A stretch of DNA of 64,000 nucleotides from Amycolatopsis alba DSM 44262 (GTDB lineage Bacteria; Actinomycetota; Actinomycetes; Mycobacteriales; Pseudonocardiaceae): contig NZ_KB913032.1 in NCBI RefSeq assembly GCF_000384215.1, positions 4,047,665 to 4,111,664 of the forward strand, written 5' to 3'. The notes beneath the pieces were generated by a model. That model did no database searches. It was not told the origin of the DNA and saw only the letters and a program-made list of their open reading frames with translations. Both the position numbers and the translations under genes were made by a program. Below are positions 39,582 to 47,801 of the stretch, piece after piece; within the stretch, counting starts at the first letter, position 1, and every line of letters starts with the position of its first letter.

Positions 39582-41558
39582 GTGACGCACACCGCCGACG
39601 CCCCCGAAGTGCTCTGGCGCCCCGAGCCGAGCCGCCTGTCCGACACCAAGATCGACGCGTTCCGCCAGTGGCTGCGCGCCGAACGCGGCGTGGAAGTCGA
39701 CGACTACAACGCGTTGTGGGAGTTCTCCGTGCAGCGCGGGCCGGAGTTCTGGTCGGCCGTCGGCGACTTCCTCGGCCTGCGCTGGCACGACGAGCCCGGT
39801 GAGGTGCTCACCGGCGAGATGCCGAACGCCCGGTGGTTCGAGGGCGGCACGCTGAACTACGCCGAGCACTCGCTCATGCCCGGCGTCGCGGGCGCCGCGA
39901 AGGCCGACGACGAGGTCGCCGTGATCTTCCACCGCGAAGACGGCCTCTCGTCGCAGCTGACCTACGGTGCCCTGCGTTCCGCCGTCGCCTCCGCGCGGGA
40001 AGGGCTGCGAAAGCTGGGAGTGTCCAAGGGAGACAGGGTCGTCGCGCTGGCGCCGAACTGCCCGCAGACCCTGATCGCCTTCCTCGCCACCGCGAGCCTC
40101 GGCGCGATCTGGTCGTCGTGCTCGCCGGACTTCGGTGTCCGCGCGATCACCGACCGCTTCGCGCAGATCGAGCCGAAGGTGCTGATCGCGGTCAACGGCT
40201 ACGTCTACAATGGACGGTGGTTCGACAGCCGGTCGACGGTGAACTCGTTGCGGGACGAGATCTCCACCCTCGAAGCGACCGTGCTCATCGACTACGCCGG
40301 CGGCCGTCTCGACGGCACCCTCGACTGGGACACCCTGCTCGCCGACAACGACGGCGCGGAACTGGCCTTCGAGCCCGTCGAATTCGGCCACCCGCTGTGG
40401 GTCCTGTACTCCTCGGGGACCACCGGCCTGCCGAAGGGCATCGTCCACGGGCACGGCGGGATCACCCTCGAACACCTCAAAGCCCTTGCGCTGCAAAGCG
40501 ATCTCGGTCCAGGTGACCGGTTCTTCTGGTTCACCACCACCGGCTGGATGATGTGGAACTTCCTCATCTCCGGCCTGCTGACCGGAACCACGATCGTGCT
40601 GTTCGACGGCAGCCCCGGCAGCCCGGACCTCAACGTGCTGTGGCACTTGGCCGAACAGCACCGCGTCACCTACTTCGGCACGTCGGCGCCGTACATCCAG
40701 AGTTGTCTGAAGGCCGGGATCAAACCGGCGGAGCGGTACGACCTCACCGCGTTGCGGGCCTTGGGATCCACCGGTGCGCCGCTCAGCGTCGAAGGATTCC
40801 GGTGGATCGTCGACGAGGTCGGCAAACGCGTCCAGATCTGCTCGGTGTCCGGCGGCACGGACCTGTGCGCGGCGTTCGTCGCGGCGGCCCCGGACGTCCC
40901 GGTCTGGCTGGGCGAGCTGTCGGTGCGCTCGCTCGGCGCCGCCGTCGCCGCTTTCGACGAGGACGGGAAGCCGGTGGTGGAGACGGTCGGCGAACTGGTG
41001 ATCACCCAGCCGATGCCGTCGATGCCGGTGTTCTTCTGGAACGACCCGGACGGCTCACGGCTGCGCGAGGCGTACTTCGAGATGTATCCGGGGATCTGGC
41101 GGCACGGCGACTGGATCCGGATCACCGGACGCGGCTCCGCGGTCATCTACGGGCGCAGCGACTCGACGTTGAATCGTGGCGGCGTCCGGATGGGTACGGC
41201 CGAGTTCTACCGGGTCGTCGAGTCGTTCGACCAGGTCGCGGACTCGCTCGTGATCGACACGTCGGCGGCCGGGAACGAGGACGGGCAACTGCTGTGCTTC
41301 CTCGTGCTGGCCGACGGCGCGTCACTCGACGAGGTCGAGCCCGCCCTGCGCAAGGAGCTGCGAGGGGCTCTCTCGCCGCGGCACGTGCCCGACCGGTTCG
41401 TCCAGGTGCGCGAGGTGCCCCGGACGCTCAACGGCAAGAAATGCGAGGTTCCGGTCAAGAAGATCCTTTCGGGGGTTTCACCTGACCGTGCCGTCAGCCG
41501 GGATGCGCTCCTGAACCCCGACGCCCTTGTACCGTTCGTAGAACTGGCAAGGAGTTAG
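39582..41558 (+). CDS. Acetoacetate-CoA ligase
   Basis: 658 residues. ANL-superfamily ligase: the P-loop is YSSGTTGLPKGIVHGHGG, then TTTGWMMWNFLISGLLTGTT, GSTGAPLS, and the adenylate-binding HGDWIRITGRG; the acylation lysine is probably in LNGKKCEVPVKKIL near the C-terminus. The N-terminal AdoMet-type cap (VLWRPEPSRLSDTKIDAFRQWL) and total length match acetoacetyl-CoA synthetases rather than acetyl-CoA synthetase. It activates acetoacetate for ketone-body or PHB-type metabolism. The GTG start is close to the operator-like boxes. Confidence 0.92.
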   Translation: MTHTADAPEVLWRPEPSRLSDTKIDAFRQWLRAERGVEVDDYNALWEFSVQRGPEFWSAVGDFLGLRWHDEPGEVLTGEMPNARWFEGGTLNYAEHSLMPGVAGAAKADDEVAVIFHREDGLSSQLTYGALRSAVASAREGLRKLGVSKGDRVVALAPNCPQTLIAFLATASLGAIWSSCSPDFGVRAITDRFAQIEPKVLIAVNGYVYNGRWFDSRSTVNSLRDEISTLEATVLIDYAGGRLDGTLDWDTLLADNDGAELAFEPVEFGHPLWVLYSSGTTGLPKGIVHGHGGITLEHLKALALQSDLGPGDRFFWFTTTGWMMWNFLISGLLTGTTIVLFDGSPGSPDLNVLWHLAEQHRVTYFGTSAPYIQSCLKAGIKPAERYDLTALRALGSTGAPLSVEGFRWIVDEVGKRVQICSVSGGTDLCAAFVAAAPDVPVWLGELSVRSLGAAVAAFDEDGKPVVETVGELVITQPMPSMPVFFWNDPDGSRLREAYFEMYPGIWRHGDWIRITGRGSAVIYGRSDSTLNRGGVRMGTAEFYRVVESFDQVADSLVIDTSAAGNEDGQLLCFLVLADGASLDEVEPALRKELRGALSPRHVPDRFVQVREVPRTLNGKKCEVPVKKILSGVSPDRAVSRDALLNPDALVPFVELARS

Positions 41559-41563
41559 GCCGC

Positions 41564-41625
41564 GTCCTGCGAGTCACGTTCGCGGTCTCCGCGCCCAGGC
41601 GGCCCATCGAAAAGACTCACAGGAC
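41564..41625. repeat. Inverted repeat in the ligase/MprF-like gap
   Basis: Arms GTCCTGCGAGTC (41564-41575) and GACTCACAGGAC (41614-41625), 11 of 12 positions complementary, separated by 38 nt. It could terminate the ligase transcript or be a dispersed repeat copy. Confidence 0.5.
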
Positions 41626-41646
41626 ACGACCTGACGGGGGCAGAAC

Positions 41647-43320
41647 TTGGCGGGCGTTTGGCGGGTGGCGGGTGCCACCTCGGTCGTGGCGATCACCTGG
41701 GTGACACGGCTGGCCGGACTGCTGGCCCTGGTCTCGGTGCTGGTCCCGGCCGGGCGTCGCACCCTGCGCGGACACGTCGCCGTATGGCTGGAACTGCCGC
41801 ACGAGGCCACGGTCGGCGCGGCCACGGTCGCGCTGGTGACCGGGGTGCTGCTGATGCTGCTCGCCACCGGCCTCAAACGACGCAAACGCCGGGCCTGGCA
41901 GCTGGCGGTCGCCGCCGCGGCGCTGCTGACGGTGTCGCATTTCGGGCTGCGTCACGTCCTGGGCCCCGGCCTCGTTTCGCTCGCGCTGCTGATCGCCCTG
42001 ATCGCGACGCGGCGGTATTTCATCGCGCTCCCCGACCCGGTGACGGGAAGGTGGCGCGCGGTCCGGGTCTTCCTGCAGCTGACGGTGGCCGGGGTCGCGA
42101 TCAACTTCGTGCTGCTGTCGGTCGCGCGGGCGGTGGAACCCCTGGACGTCGGCGACCGGCTGGCGCAGTCGGTGCTGGCACTGGTCGGCGTCAGCGGCCC
42201 CGCCGTGTTCCGCGCGCTGTGGCTGGAGGACCTGTCGGCGGCCGTCGGGGTGTTGTTCGGCATCGCCGCGGTCCTGCCGGCGGCGTACTTCCTGCTCCGT
42301 TCCGCCGAACCCGCCCCGGAACTGACCGACGACGAGGTCGAGCGGCTCAGGGCGCTGCTGGACGAGCGGGACTCGCTGGGGTACTTCGCCCTGCGCCGGG
42401 ACAAGTTCGTGGTCTTCTCGAAGTCAGGGAAGGCCGCGGTGACCTATCGCGTGATCGCCGGTGTCGCACTGTGCTCGGCGGACCCCCTCGGCGACCCGGA
42501 AGCGTGGCCCGGCGCGATCGAGGAGTACCTGGACGTCTGCCGCAGGTACGCCTGGACCCCGGCGACCATGGGCTGTTCCGAGCTGGGCGCGACCGTCTTC
42601 GCCCGCTTCGGGCTCGAAGTGCTCGAGATCGGCGACGAGGCCGTCGTCGACACCGCCACCTTCACCCTCGAAGGCCGCGTCATGCGCGGAGTCCGCCAAG
42701 CCGTCTCACGCACGAAGCGCGCCGGCTACACCGTCCGCGTCCGCAAGGCCGAAGACCTGTCGCCGTCGGAGCTCGACGAACTCCGCGCCCTCGCCGCCAC
42801 CTGGCGCGGCACCGACACCGAACGCGGCTTCTCGATGGCCCTCGGCCGCATGGGCGACCCAGGCTCGGTCCTCGTCACCGCCGAGCACGAGGGCAGGGTG
42901 CGCGGAGTCCTCCAATTCGTCCCGTGGGGCCAGAAGGACCTGTCCATGGACGTCATGCGCCGCGACCGCACCGCCGACAACGGCATCAACGAGCTGATGA
43001 TCTCCGAACTGCTCCTGACGACCCCCGCCCAGCACGTCTCCCTGAACTTCGCCGCCTTCCGCGCCGTCCTGGAGCAAGGCCAACGCATCGGCGCCGGCCC
43101 CGTCGCCCGCCTCTCCGCCAGGACACTGCGATTCTTCTCACGTTGGATCCAGATCGAGACCCTCTACCGCTTCAACGCCAAGTTCCAGCCACGGTGGGTC
43201 CCGCGCTACCTGGCCTACCCCGCGGCCCGCGACCTACCCCGAGTCGGCATCGCCGTCTTCGAAGCCGAAGGACTCGGCGGACGCCCATCCGGCCTGCTCA
43301 GAGCGTTGCGGCGGATCTAA
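41647..43320 (+). CDS. MprF-like membrane protein with DUF2156 aminoacyl-transferase domain
   Basis: 557 residues: six transmembrane helices over residues 1-230, then a soluble DUF2156 domain (GNAT-like double fold) with LGYFALRRDKFVVFSKSGKAAVTYRV, CSADPLGD and GYTVRVRKAEDLSPSELDEL. This is the catalytic part of MprF/LysX-type proteins that transfer lysine or alanine from tRNA to phosphatidylglycerol, lowering envelope charge. There is no lysyl-tRNA synthetase domain, unlike mycobacterial LysX. TTG 41647 with an upstream GGGGG is the likely start. It is followed by two tRNA genes. Confidence 0.88.
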   Translation: MAGVWRVAGATSVVAITWVTRLAGLLALVSVLVPAGRRTLRGHVAVWLELPHEATVGAATVALVTGVLLMLLATGLKRRKRRAWQLAVAAAALLTVSHFGLRHVLGPGLVSLALLIALIATRRYFIALPDPVTGRWRAVRVFLQLTVAGVAINFVLLSVARAVEPLDVGDRLAQSVLALVGVSGPAVFRALWLEDLSAAVGVLFGIAAVLPAAYFLLRSAEPAPELTDDEVERLRALLDERDSLGYFALRRDKFVVFSKSGKAAVTYRVIAGVALCSADPLGDPEAWPGAIEEYLDVCRRYAWTPATMGCSELGATVFARFGLEVLEIGDEAVVDTATFTLEGRVMRGVRQAVSRTKRAGYTVRVRKAEDLSPSELDELRALAATWRGTDTERGFSMALGRMGDPGSVLVTAEHEGRVRGVLQFVPWGQKDLSMDVMRRDRTADNGINELMISELLLTTPAQHVSLNFAAFRAVLEQGQRIGAGPVARLSARTLRFFSRWIQIETLYRFNAKFQPRWVPRYLAYPAARDLPRVGIAVFEAEGLGGRPSGLLRALRRI

Positions 43321-43385
43321 GGGGGGTCCCTTTCGCGGGGGTTCGCGGGGTGTGTAACCTATTTGAGCAGTGGTCGTTGGGCCCA

Positions 43386-43474
43386 GGAGGCTTCGCCTAG
43401 TCTGGTCTATGGCGCCGCACTGCTAATGCGGTTGGGGGTAACCCCCCTCCCGGGTTCAAATCCCGGAGCCTCCG
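43386..43474 (+). tRNA. tRNA-Ser(GCT)
   Basis: 89-nt cloverleaf with a long variable arm. The acceptor GGAGGCT pairs with AGCCTCC, discriminator G at 43474. Anticodon stem CCGCA/TGCGG, loop CTGCTAA with anticodon GCT at 43422-43424. T-loop GTTCAAATC present. The 3' CCA is not encoded. Confidence 0.96.
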
Positions 43475-43477
43475 CTG

Positions 43478-43497
43478 GCACCTGTTCCGGCAGGTGC
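43478..43497 (+). terminator. Hairpin after tRNA-Ser
   Basis: GCACCTG pairs with CAGGTGC around TTCCGG, three bases after the tRNA-Ser discriminator. It may be a weak terminator or a 3'-processing signal; no T-run follows. Confidence 0.45.
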
Positions 43498-43516
43498 TAG
43501 ATTGAAAACTGAACAA

Positions 43517-43590
43517 GCGCCCGTAGCTCAGCTGGATAGAGCATCTGACTACGGATCAGAAGGTCAGGGGTTCGAATCCCTTCGGGCGCA
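43517..43590 (+). tRNA. tRNA-Arg(ACG)
   Basis: 74-nt cloverleaf. The acceptor GCGCCCG pairs with CGGGCGC, discriminator A. Anticodon stem TCTGA/TCAGA, loop CTACGGA with anticodon ACG at 43551-43553 (the A34 is expected to be edited to inosine). T-loop GTTCGAATC. CCA is not encoded. The defence island begins just downstream. Confidence 0.96.
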
Positions 43591-43611
43591 CGTCTGGTTG
43601 AGACAGCACTG

Positions 43612-43641
43612 AGGCCCTCCCGTTCGCGGGAGGGCCTTTTT
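43612..43641 (+). terminator. Strong intrinsic terminator after the tRNA genes
   Basis: Perfect 11-bp stem AGGCCCTCCCG / CGGGAGGGCCT closed by a TTCG tetraloop and followed by a T-run. It ends the tRNA transcript and insulates the following methyltransferase gene. Confidence 0.93.
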
Positions 43642-43744
43642 GTCTGTCCGTTGTGGACCGTAAAGGAAAGCCTTCGATCATCCGGCGTCGTTGTTCTGGG
43701 TTACGCTGAAAAACGTCCAATGGTCGAGGGGCGCGGTGGGGACT

Positions 43745-44737
43745 ATGCCGGAAGCAGAACGATTTTCCTCGCTCGATGTCTGTTCTGGAGCGGGTGGGCT
43801 CGCACTGGGCTTGGAACAAGCAGGCTTCGATCCTGTTCTGCTGCTGGACAATCGGGATGTGGCGTGTCAGACGCTGCGAGCGAATCGCCCTGATTGGGAT
43901 GTCCTCGAACTGGATCTGCTCGAGTTCGTTCCAGACGAACACCAGCAGGTCTATGACGTCGATCTGCTGTCCGCTGGCCTTCCGCGGGTGAAGGCATCCG
44001 CGACGGTGAACAGGACTCGTGGCAGTGACATCGAGCTCGAGCTGCTCAAGGCGACCATCATGCTGATGCACGGAGTTCAGCCGCGTGCGCTCCTGGTCGA
44101 GAACGTTCCGGACCTCGTCACCAAGGACGCCTACAGCCCGATCAGGGGATTCGTCGGTACAGAGCTCGATCACCTGGGCTATCGACACAAGTGGTTCGTG
44201 GTCAACGCGGCCGACCATGGCGTGCCCCAGAGTCGCGAGCAAGGTGTTCTGGTGGCGCTCAAAGGCGATGCCATGGACGCCTTCGAAGAACCTGAACCGA
44301 GCTTGGAACCGCCGGTGACGGTGGGTGAGGCGCTGGAAGAGTCGATGAGGGCCCGCGGGTGGGCTCAGGCAAGCGAGTGGGCCCGGTACGCGGACAAACT
44401 GGCGCCGACCTTGGTCGGCGGATCCTGGGAACGGGGAGGTCCGGACCTCGGCCCGACGGGGTCGAAGCGGGCGTGGGCCAAGATGGGCGTGGACGGCGCC
44501 ACGGTCGCGAACGAGGTGCCAGGTCCCGACTTCGTGTGGGACCCGGCGCTCGGCCGGGAAGGCATGGTCAAGCTGACCGTCGAGCAAGCCGCACGCCTGC
44601 AGAGTTTCCCCCCGGACTGGCGATTCGAGGGCAGGAAGACCGCTCGTTATCGACAGGTCGGCCATGCCTCGCCGCCACCCGTCGCGCACGCGTTGGGATG
44701 TGCCATTCGTGCCGCACTGACACGCGGTGGAGCCTGA
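43745..44737 (+). CDS. C5-cytosine methyltransferase homologue without the catalytic Cys motif
   Basis: 330 residues. Overall a Dcm-type enzyme: motif I SSLDVCSGAGGLALGLEQAGF, motif VI LLVENVP, motif VIII PQSREQG, and motif X QVGHASPPPVAHALG. Motif IV, normally GPPCQ with the nucleophilic Cys, reads SAGLPRVKASATVNRTRG, so it cannot methylate by the usual mechanism. It likely works as a partner or specificity subunit for the intact methyltransferase that follows (inference). ATG 43745 was chosen; GTG 43736 is possible. First gene of the defence island, with its own terminator upstream. Confidence 0.85.
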   Translation: MPEAERFSSLDVCSGAGGLALGLEQAGFDPVLLLDNRDVACQTLRANRPDWDVLELDLLEFVPDEHQQVYDVDLLSAGLPRVKASATVNRTRGSDIELELLKATIMLMHGVQPRALLVENVPDLVTKDAYSPIRGFVGTELDHLGYRHKWFVVNAADHGVPQSREQGVLVALKGDAMDAFEEPEPSLEPPVTVGEALEESMRARGWAQASEWARYADKLAPTLVGGSWERGGPDLGPTGSKRAWAKMGVDGATVANEVPGPDFVWDPALGREGMVKLTVEQAARLQSFPPDWRFEGRKTARYRQVGHASPPPVAHALGCAIRAALTRGGA

Positions 44738-44777
44738 TGATTTCAAGGCCGTCATACACGAGTTAAGCTTCCACCCC

Positions 44778-45980
44778 ATGACCCCTGTGCAGCCGCAGCT
44801 GTTCACGACTGCGCAGATCCAGATGGTGGACCTGTTCGCGGGGCCCGGCGGACTGGACGTCGCCGCGCACTGGTTGGGCGTGCACGTCGACGGCATCGAG
44901 TGGGACGACAACGCCTGCAAGACCAGGACGGCCGCAGGTCTCGGCACCAAGCACGACGACGTGCGGGCCTTCGGCCCCAAGGACTTCCCCGATGCCACCG
45001 TGCTCTCGGGTGGACCTCCGTGCCAGACGTACACCGTCGCGGGAGGTGGTGCCGGCCGTCGTGCGCTGGACACGGTTCTCGGCTTCGTCGAGCGGATGGC
45101 CGCAGGTGACGACATCAGCGCCGAACTCGAGAAGATGCACGAAGACGACGAACGCGCAGGCGACGACAATCGCAATGGCAAAGAGCGTTCCGGCTTGGTA
45201 CTCGAGCCGTTGCGCTGGGCATTGGAAGCTCTCGACTACGAAATGCCTTACGAAGCCATCGTGCTGGAACAGGTTCCGACGGTCCTGCCGGTCTGGCAGG
45301 CATACGCCGGTGTTCTGAAGGAACGTGGCTACAACGTCGCCTGCGGCGTCTTGCACACCGAAGAGTTCGGAGTCCCGCAAACTCGCCGTCGCGCGATCCT
45401 CATTGCACGACTCGACGGCGAGGCTTCTCTGCCGACGCCGACGCATCGTCGGTACTACAAGGGCAAGGACCGGTCCGAGGGAGTAGCCACTCTCAAGCCG
45501 TGGGTGACGATGTCGGATGCCTTGCGCGACAGGGACGAGCCGTTCGAAGTGGTGTCGAACTACGGTACCGGCGGTGATCCCAAGTTGCGGGGAAGGCGCA
45601 GGTCCGACGAGCCTTCCGCCACGGTCACCGGAAAGATCTCACGGAATCGGCTGTATTCGTCCGGTTCGTCGAGGCGTGAGCTCGATCGGCTGACGAAGGA
45701 GGAAGCCGGCCAGTTGCAGACTTTCCCCTTCGACTACCCCTGGTCCGGCAAAGAGATCGCACAGCAGGTCGGCAATGCCATTCCGCCGCGCTTGGCCGCA
45801 CATGTGCTCGCTGCGGCCTTGGGACGCGAGTTCAAAGCCGATGACCTCGACAAGGTTGTCGCCGCGAAGTGGGATCCGGGAGTTTACGACCGACCTCAGC
45901 TGCCCTCGACGCCTGTCGCGACTCCGTCCGAAAAGGACGTCATTCCGGAGAATCGACAGCCTTCTTCCGAAGTCGCATAG
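44778..45980 (+). CDS. DNA C5-cytosine methyltransferase
   Basis: 400 residues. All key motifs present: I VDLFAGPGGLDVAAHW, IV SGGPPCQTYTVAGGG with the catalytic Cys, VI-like LEQVP, VIII VPQTRRRAILIA, and X QVGNAIPPRLAAHVL. A target-recognition region of about 90 residues lies between VIII and IX (DGEASLPTP...PSATVTGKISRN). It is expected to protect host DNA in the island's defence system, the role of DrmMII in class 2 DISARM. GTG 44727, overlapping the previous gene, is an alternative start. Its 3' end overlaps the convergent unknown gene by 41 nt. Confidence 0.92.
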   Translation: MTPVQPQLFTTAQIQMVDLFAGPGGLDVAAHWLGVHVDGIEWDDNACKTRTAAGLGTKHDDVRAFGPKDFPDATVLSGGPPCQTYTVAGGGAGRRALDTVLGFVERMAAGDDISAELEKMHEDDERAGDDNRNGKERSGLVLEPLRWALEALDYEMPYEAIVLEQVPTVLPVWQAYAGVLKERGYNVACGVLHTEEFGVPQTRRRAILIARLDGEASLPTPTHRRYYKGKDRSEGVATLKPWVTMSDALRDRDEPFEVVSNYGTGGDPKLRGRRRSDEPSATVTGKISRNRLYSSGSSRRELDRLTKEEAGQLQTFPFDYPWSGKEIAQQVGNAIPPRLAAHVLAAALGREFKADDLDKVVAAKWDPGVYDRPQLPSTPVATPSEKDVIPENRQPSSEVA

Positions 45981-46824
45981 GCGCTTCTTCGAGTAACTGC
46001 CTGAACAGCGGCATCAGGGCCTCGGCAGAGTCCTCGCTGACTTCGCCGTCGTCCGGTCCGTCGGGAAGACGGTCCCAGTGCACCGGTGCCATGTCCTCGG
46101 CCTCGGCGATCCAGTCGTGCACCGCGTCTTGATCCACCGGCTCGTCAGGCGCCAGAACGTCGTACAGCAGGGTGCTTCCCGCCGCGTTCACAGCGGACGA
46201 CAACGCGTTGGCCCGGTCTCCCAGACGTGAAACGTTCGAACGCTTCAACTCTTCGAGCACGCGAATTATCGCGAACGCGGTCGGGCGATGGTCGATGACG
46301 TCCAGGCGCATCGTCGTGTTCAGGACGTCTTGAATGCTGCAGGCGACTTCCACCGGGCCGTAGTCGTCCGCGTTGCGGAACAGCTCGGCCGCCCACCACA
46401 GACGGGCGAAGGCCTGGGTGTAGTGGGGGCCGCTGAATCGGGAGGCCTGCGTGATTTCGGCGCCCTTGTGGCGCCATACCACGTAATCCGGGGCCGCGAT
46501 CATGGAGAGGAAGTTCCACAAGCGACTGTCGGCAGCTTCGGCCCTGGTCATCCGCAGGGTGGCATGCAGTCTCGGTGCCAACCAACCGTCGGCATCCACG
46601 GGCCTTCCCTCGAAGCGCTTTGTTGCCACGTCGAGCAACTCCCGGATCGGCGCGATCCTCCAACGGGCTTCCGACGACGGAAGGGGACTCGAAGCCTTGC
46701 GTAATGCCACAAGCGGCGGTTTTTCCTGCCCTGACTGCATACCGCGAGTCAGGAACTTGGCCACCGCCGCGTTCGGCAACAGGCCCAGAGCGAGCGGGAG
46801 GTCGGTCCTGTTTTCGAGGCTCAT
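45940..46824 (-). CDS. Unknown defence-island protein (DUF6339-like)
   Basis: 294 residues, mostly helical, with no catalytic motif I can name. The N-terminal LALGLLPNAAVAKFLTRGM and the central LWNFLSMIAAPDYVVWRHKG, RFSGPHYTQAFARLWWAAELFRN segments recall DUF6339, a family found beside restriction and methyltransferase genes; this is from memory and uncertain. It is the last gene of a minus-strand operon (XRE-GHKL protein, unknown protein, this), overlapping its predecessor by 4 nt (ATGA). It ends inside the 3' end of the methyltransferase gene. Confidence 0.7.
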   Translation of the reverse strand: MSLENRTDLPLALGLLPNAAVAKFLTRGMQSGQEKPPLVALRKASSPLPSSEARWRIAPIRELLDVATKRFEGRPVDADGWLAPRLHATLRMTRAEAADSRLWNFLSMIAAPDYVVWRHKGAEITQASRFSGPHYTQAFARLWWAAELFRNADDYGPVEVACSIQDVLNTTMRLDVIDHRPTAFAIIRVLEELKRSNVSRLGDRANALSSAVNAAGSTLLYDVLAPDEPVDQDAVHDWIAEAEDMAPVHWDRLPDGPDDGEVSEDSAEALMPLFRQLLEEAPMRLRKKAVDSPE

Positions 46825-47801
46825 TGTTCATCGCTCCTGTCCGAACGATGGACAGATCGCACGGCGTTGGTCAGCTTCTTGGTGATCTGACTTCGCCTGC
46901 CTGCCGCGTACTGAACACTCGTCTGGAGTTCGGACCAACCGAACCCCTTGGTACGACGTTCGTTGATGTCGAAGAGCGCGTCCGTGAGCTGCCGTCCCGG
47001 CAGCACGTCCGGCAGCATCATCCGCACCACGGCCTCGCGCCAGCCGGCAGGCATCTGAGGTGTCCCGTCCTCGTCGAGGTCCAGATCGCTGATGGCCGTG
47101 TGGAACATGGCTGTCCACGCATCCTGGGCGACTTGGCTCGCCGTCATCTCCCGCAACATCTTCTCTTCCGGGCTGCCGCCGGTGCCGTGCAGGGCATCGA
47201 CCAAACCCTCCACCGCGCTCGTGTTCAGATAGACCGTCGGGATGTCACCGGTGGTTTCGACGATCCAAGGTGATTCCTTGAACGGACGCAGCCATTCGTG
47301 CGGCCCTTCACGGAAGTCGATCTCCACGATTTCGATATCGCGTTGTCGGACCGGGGTGGTGACCTTGAGGTCCACGAACCAGTCCTTCTCGGCGGCGCCG
47401 ATGAAGCGGCAGGCCATGTCGTCGAGTGTGGCGACAACCGTCAGACCGAGTGAGGCGCGGTTGAGATGGCGGGCATGAGCCAGTTCGATGCTCCCGCGCC
47501 AACTACCGTCACGAGAACGGGTCAGTCGTGTTGTCGACCGGGCATTGGTGGCTTTCTCGGTGAGCACCGCCAGGCACACCGGATCGACCCAAGGGCCTTC
47601 GGCGAGCTCCTCCTCGGGGAGCTTGGCGGCGAGGTGCAGAGTCGCAACCTCCCATTCCTCTCGTCCGGTTCGATGCAGCGCCACTGTCTGCTCGACCTTG
47701 GACACGTGCGAGTACGGGAGCTCCGCACCGTCCACACTCACGGCCGTCACGTCGAGGCTCACGTCACCGAAGAGCGTCGGGTAGGGGAACGCGGCTCTCA
47801 C
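46821..47801 (-). CDS. Unknown protein coupled to the XRE-GHKL ATPase
   Basis: 326 residues, not recognised. The N-terminal half is beta-rich (SLDVTAVSVDGAELPYSHVSKVEQTVALH, EWEVATLHLAAKLPE); the C-terminal half is helical (SPEEKMLREMTASQVAQDAWTAMFHTAI, RRSQITKKLTNAVRSV). No signal peptide or metal motif. GTG 47801 overlaps the upstream stop as GTGA and its own stop overlaps the next ATG, so the three minus-strand genes are made in fixed proportion and probably form one complex. In MORC-type restriction systems such partners are thought to be structural or nuclease subunits; no nuclease signature is visible. Confidence 0.68.
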   Translation of the reverse strand: MRAAFPYPTLFGDVSLDVTAVSVDGAELPYSHVSKVEQTVALHRTGREEWEVATLHLAAKLPEEELAEGPWVDPVCLAVLTEKATNARSTTRLTRSRDGSWRGSIELAHARHLNRASLGLTVVATLDDMACRFIGAAEKDWFVDLKVTTPVRQRDIEIVEIDFREGPHEWLRPFKESPWIVETTGDIPTVYLNTSAVEGLVDALHGTGGSPEEKMLREMTASQVAQDAWTAMFHTAISDLDLDEDGTPQMPAGWREAVVRMMLPDVLPGRQLTDALFDINERRTKGFGWSELQTSVQYAAGRRSQITKKLTNAVRSVHRSDRSDEQ

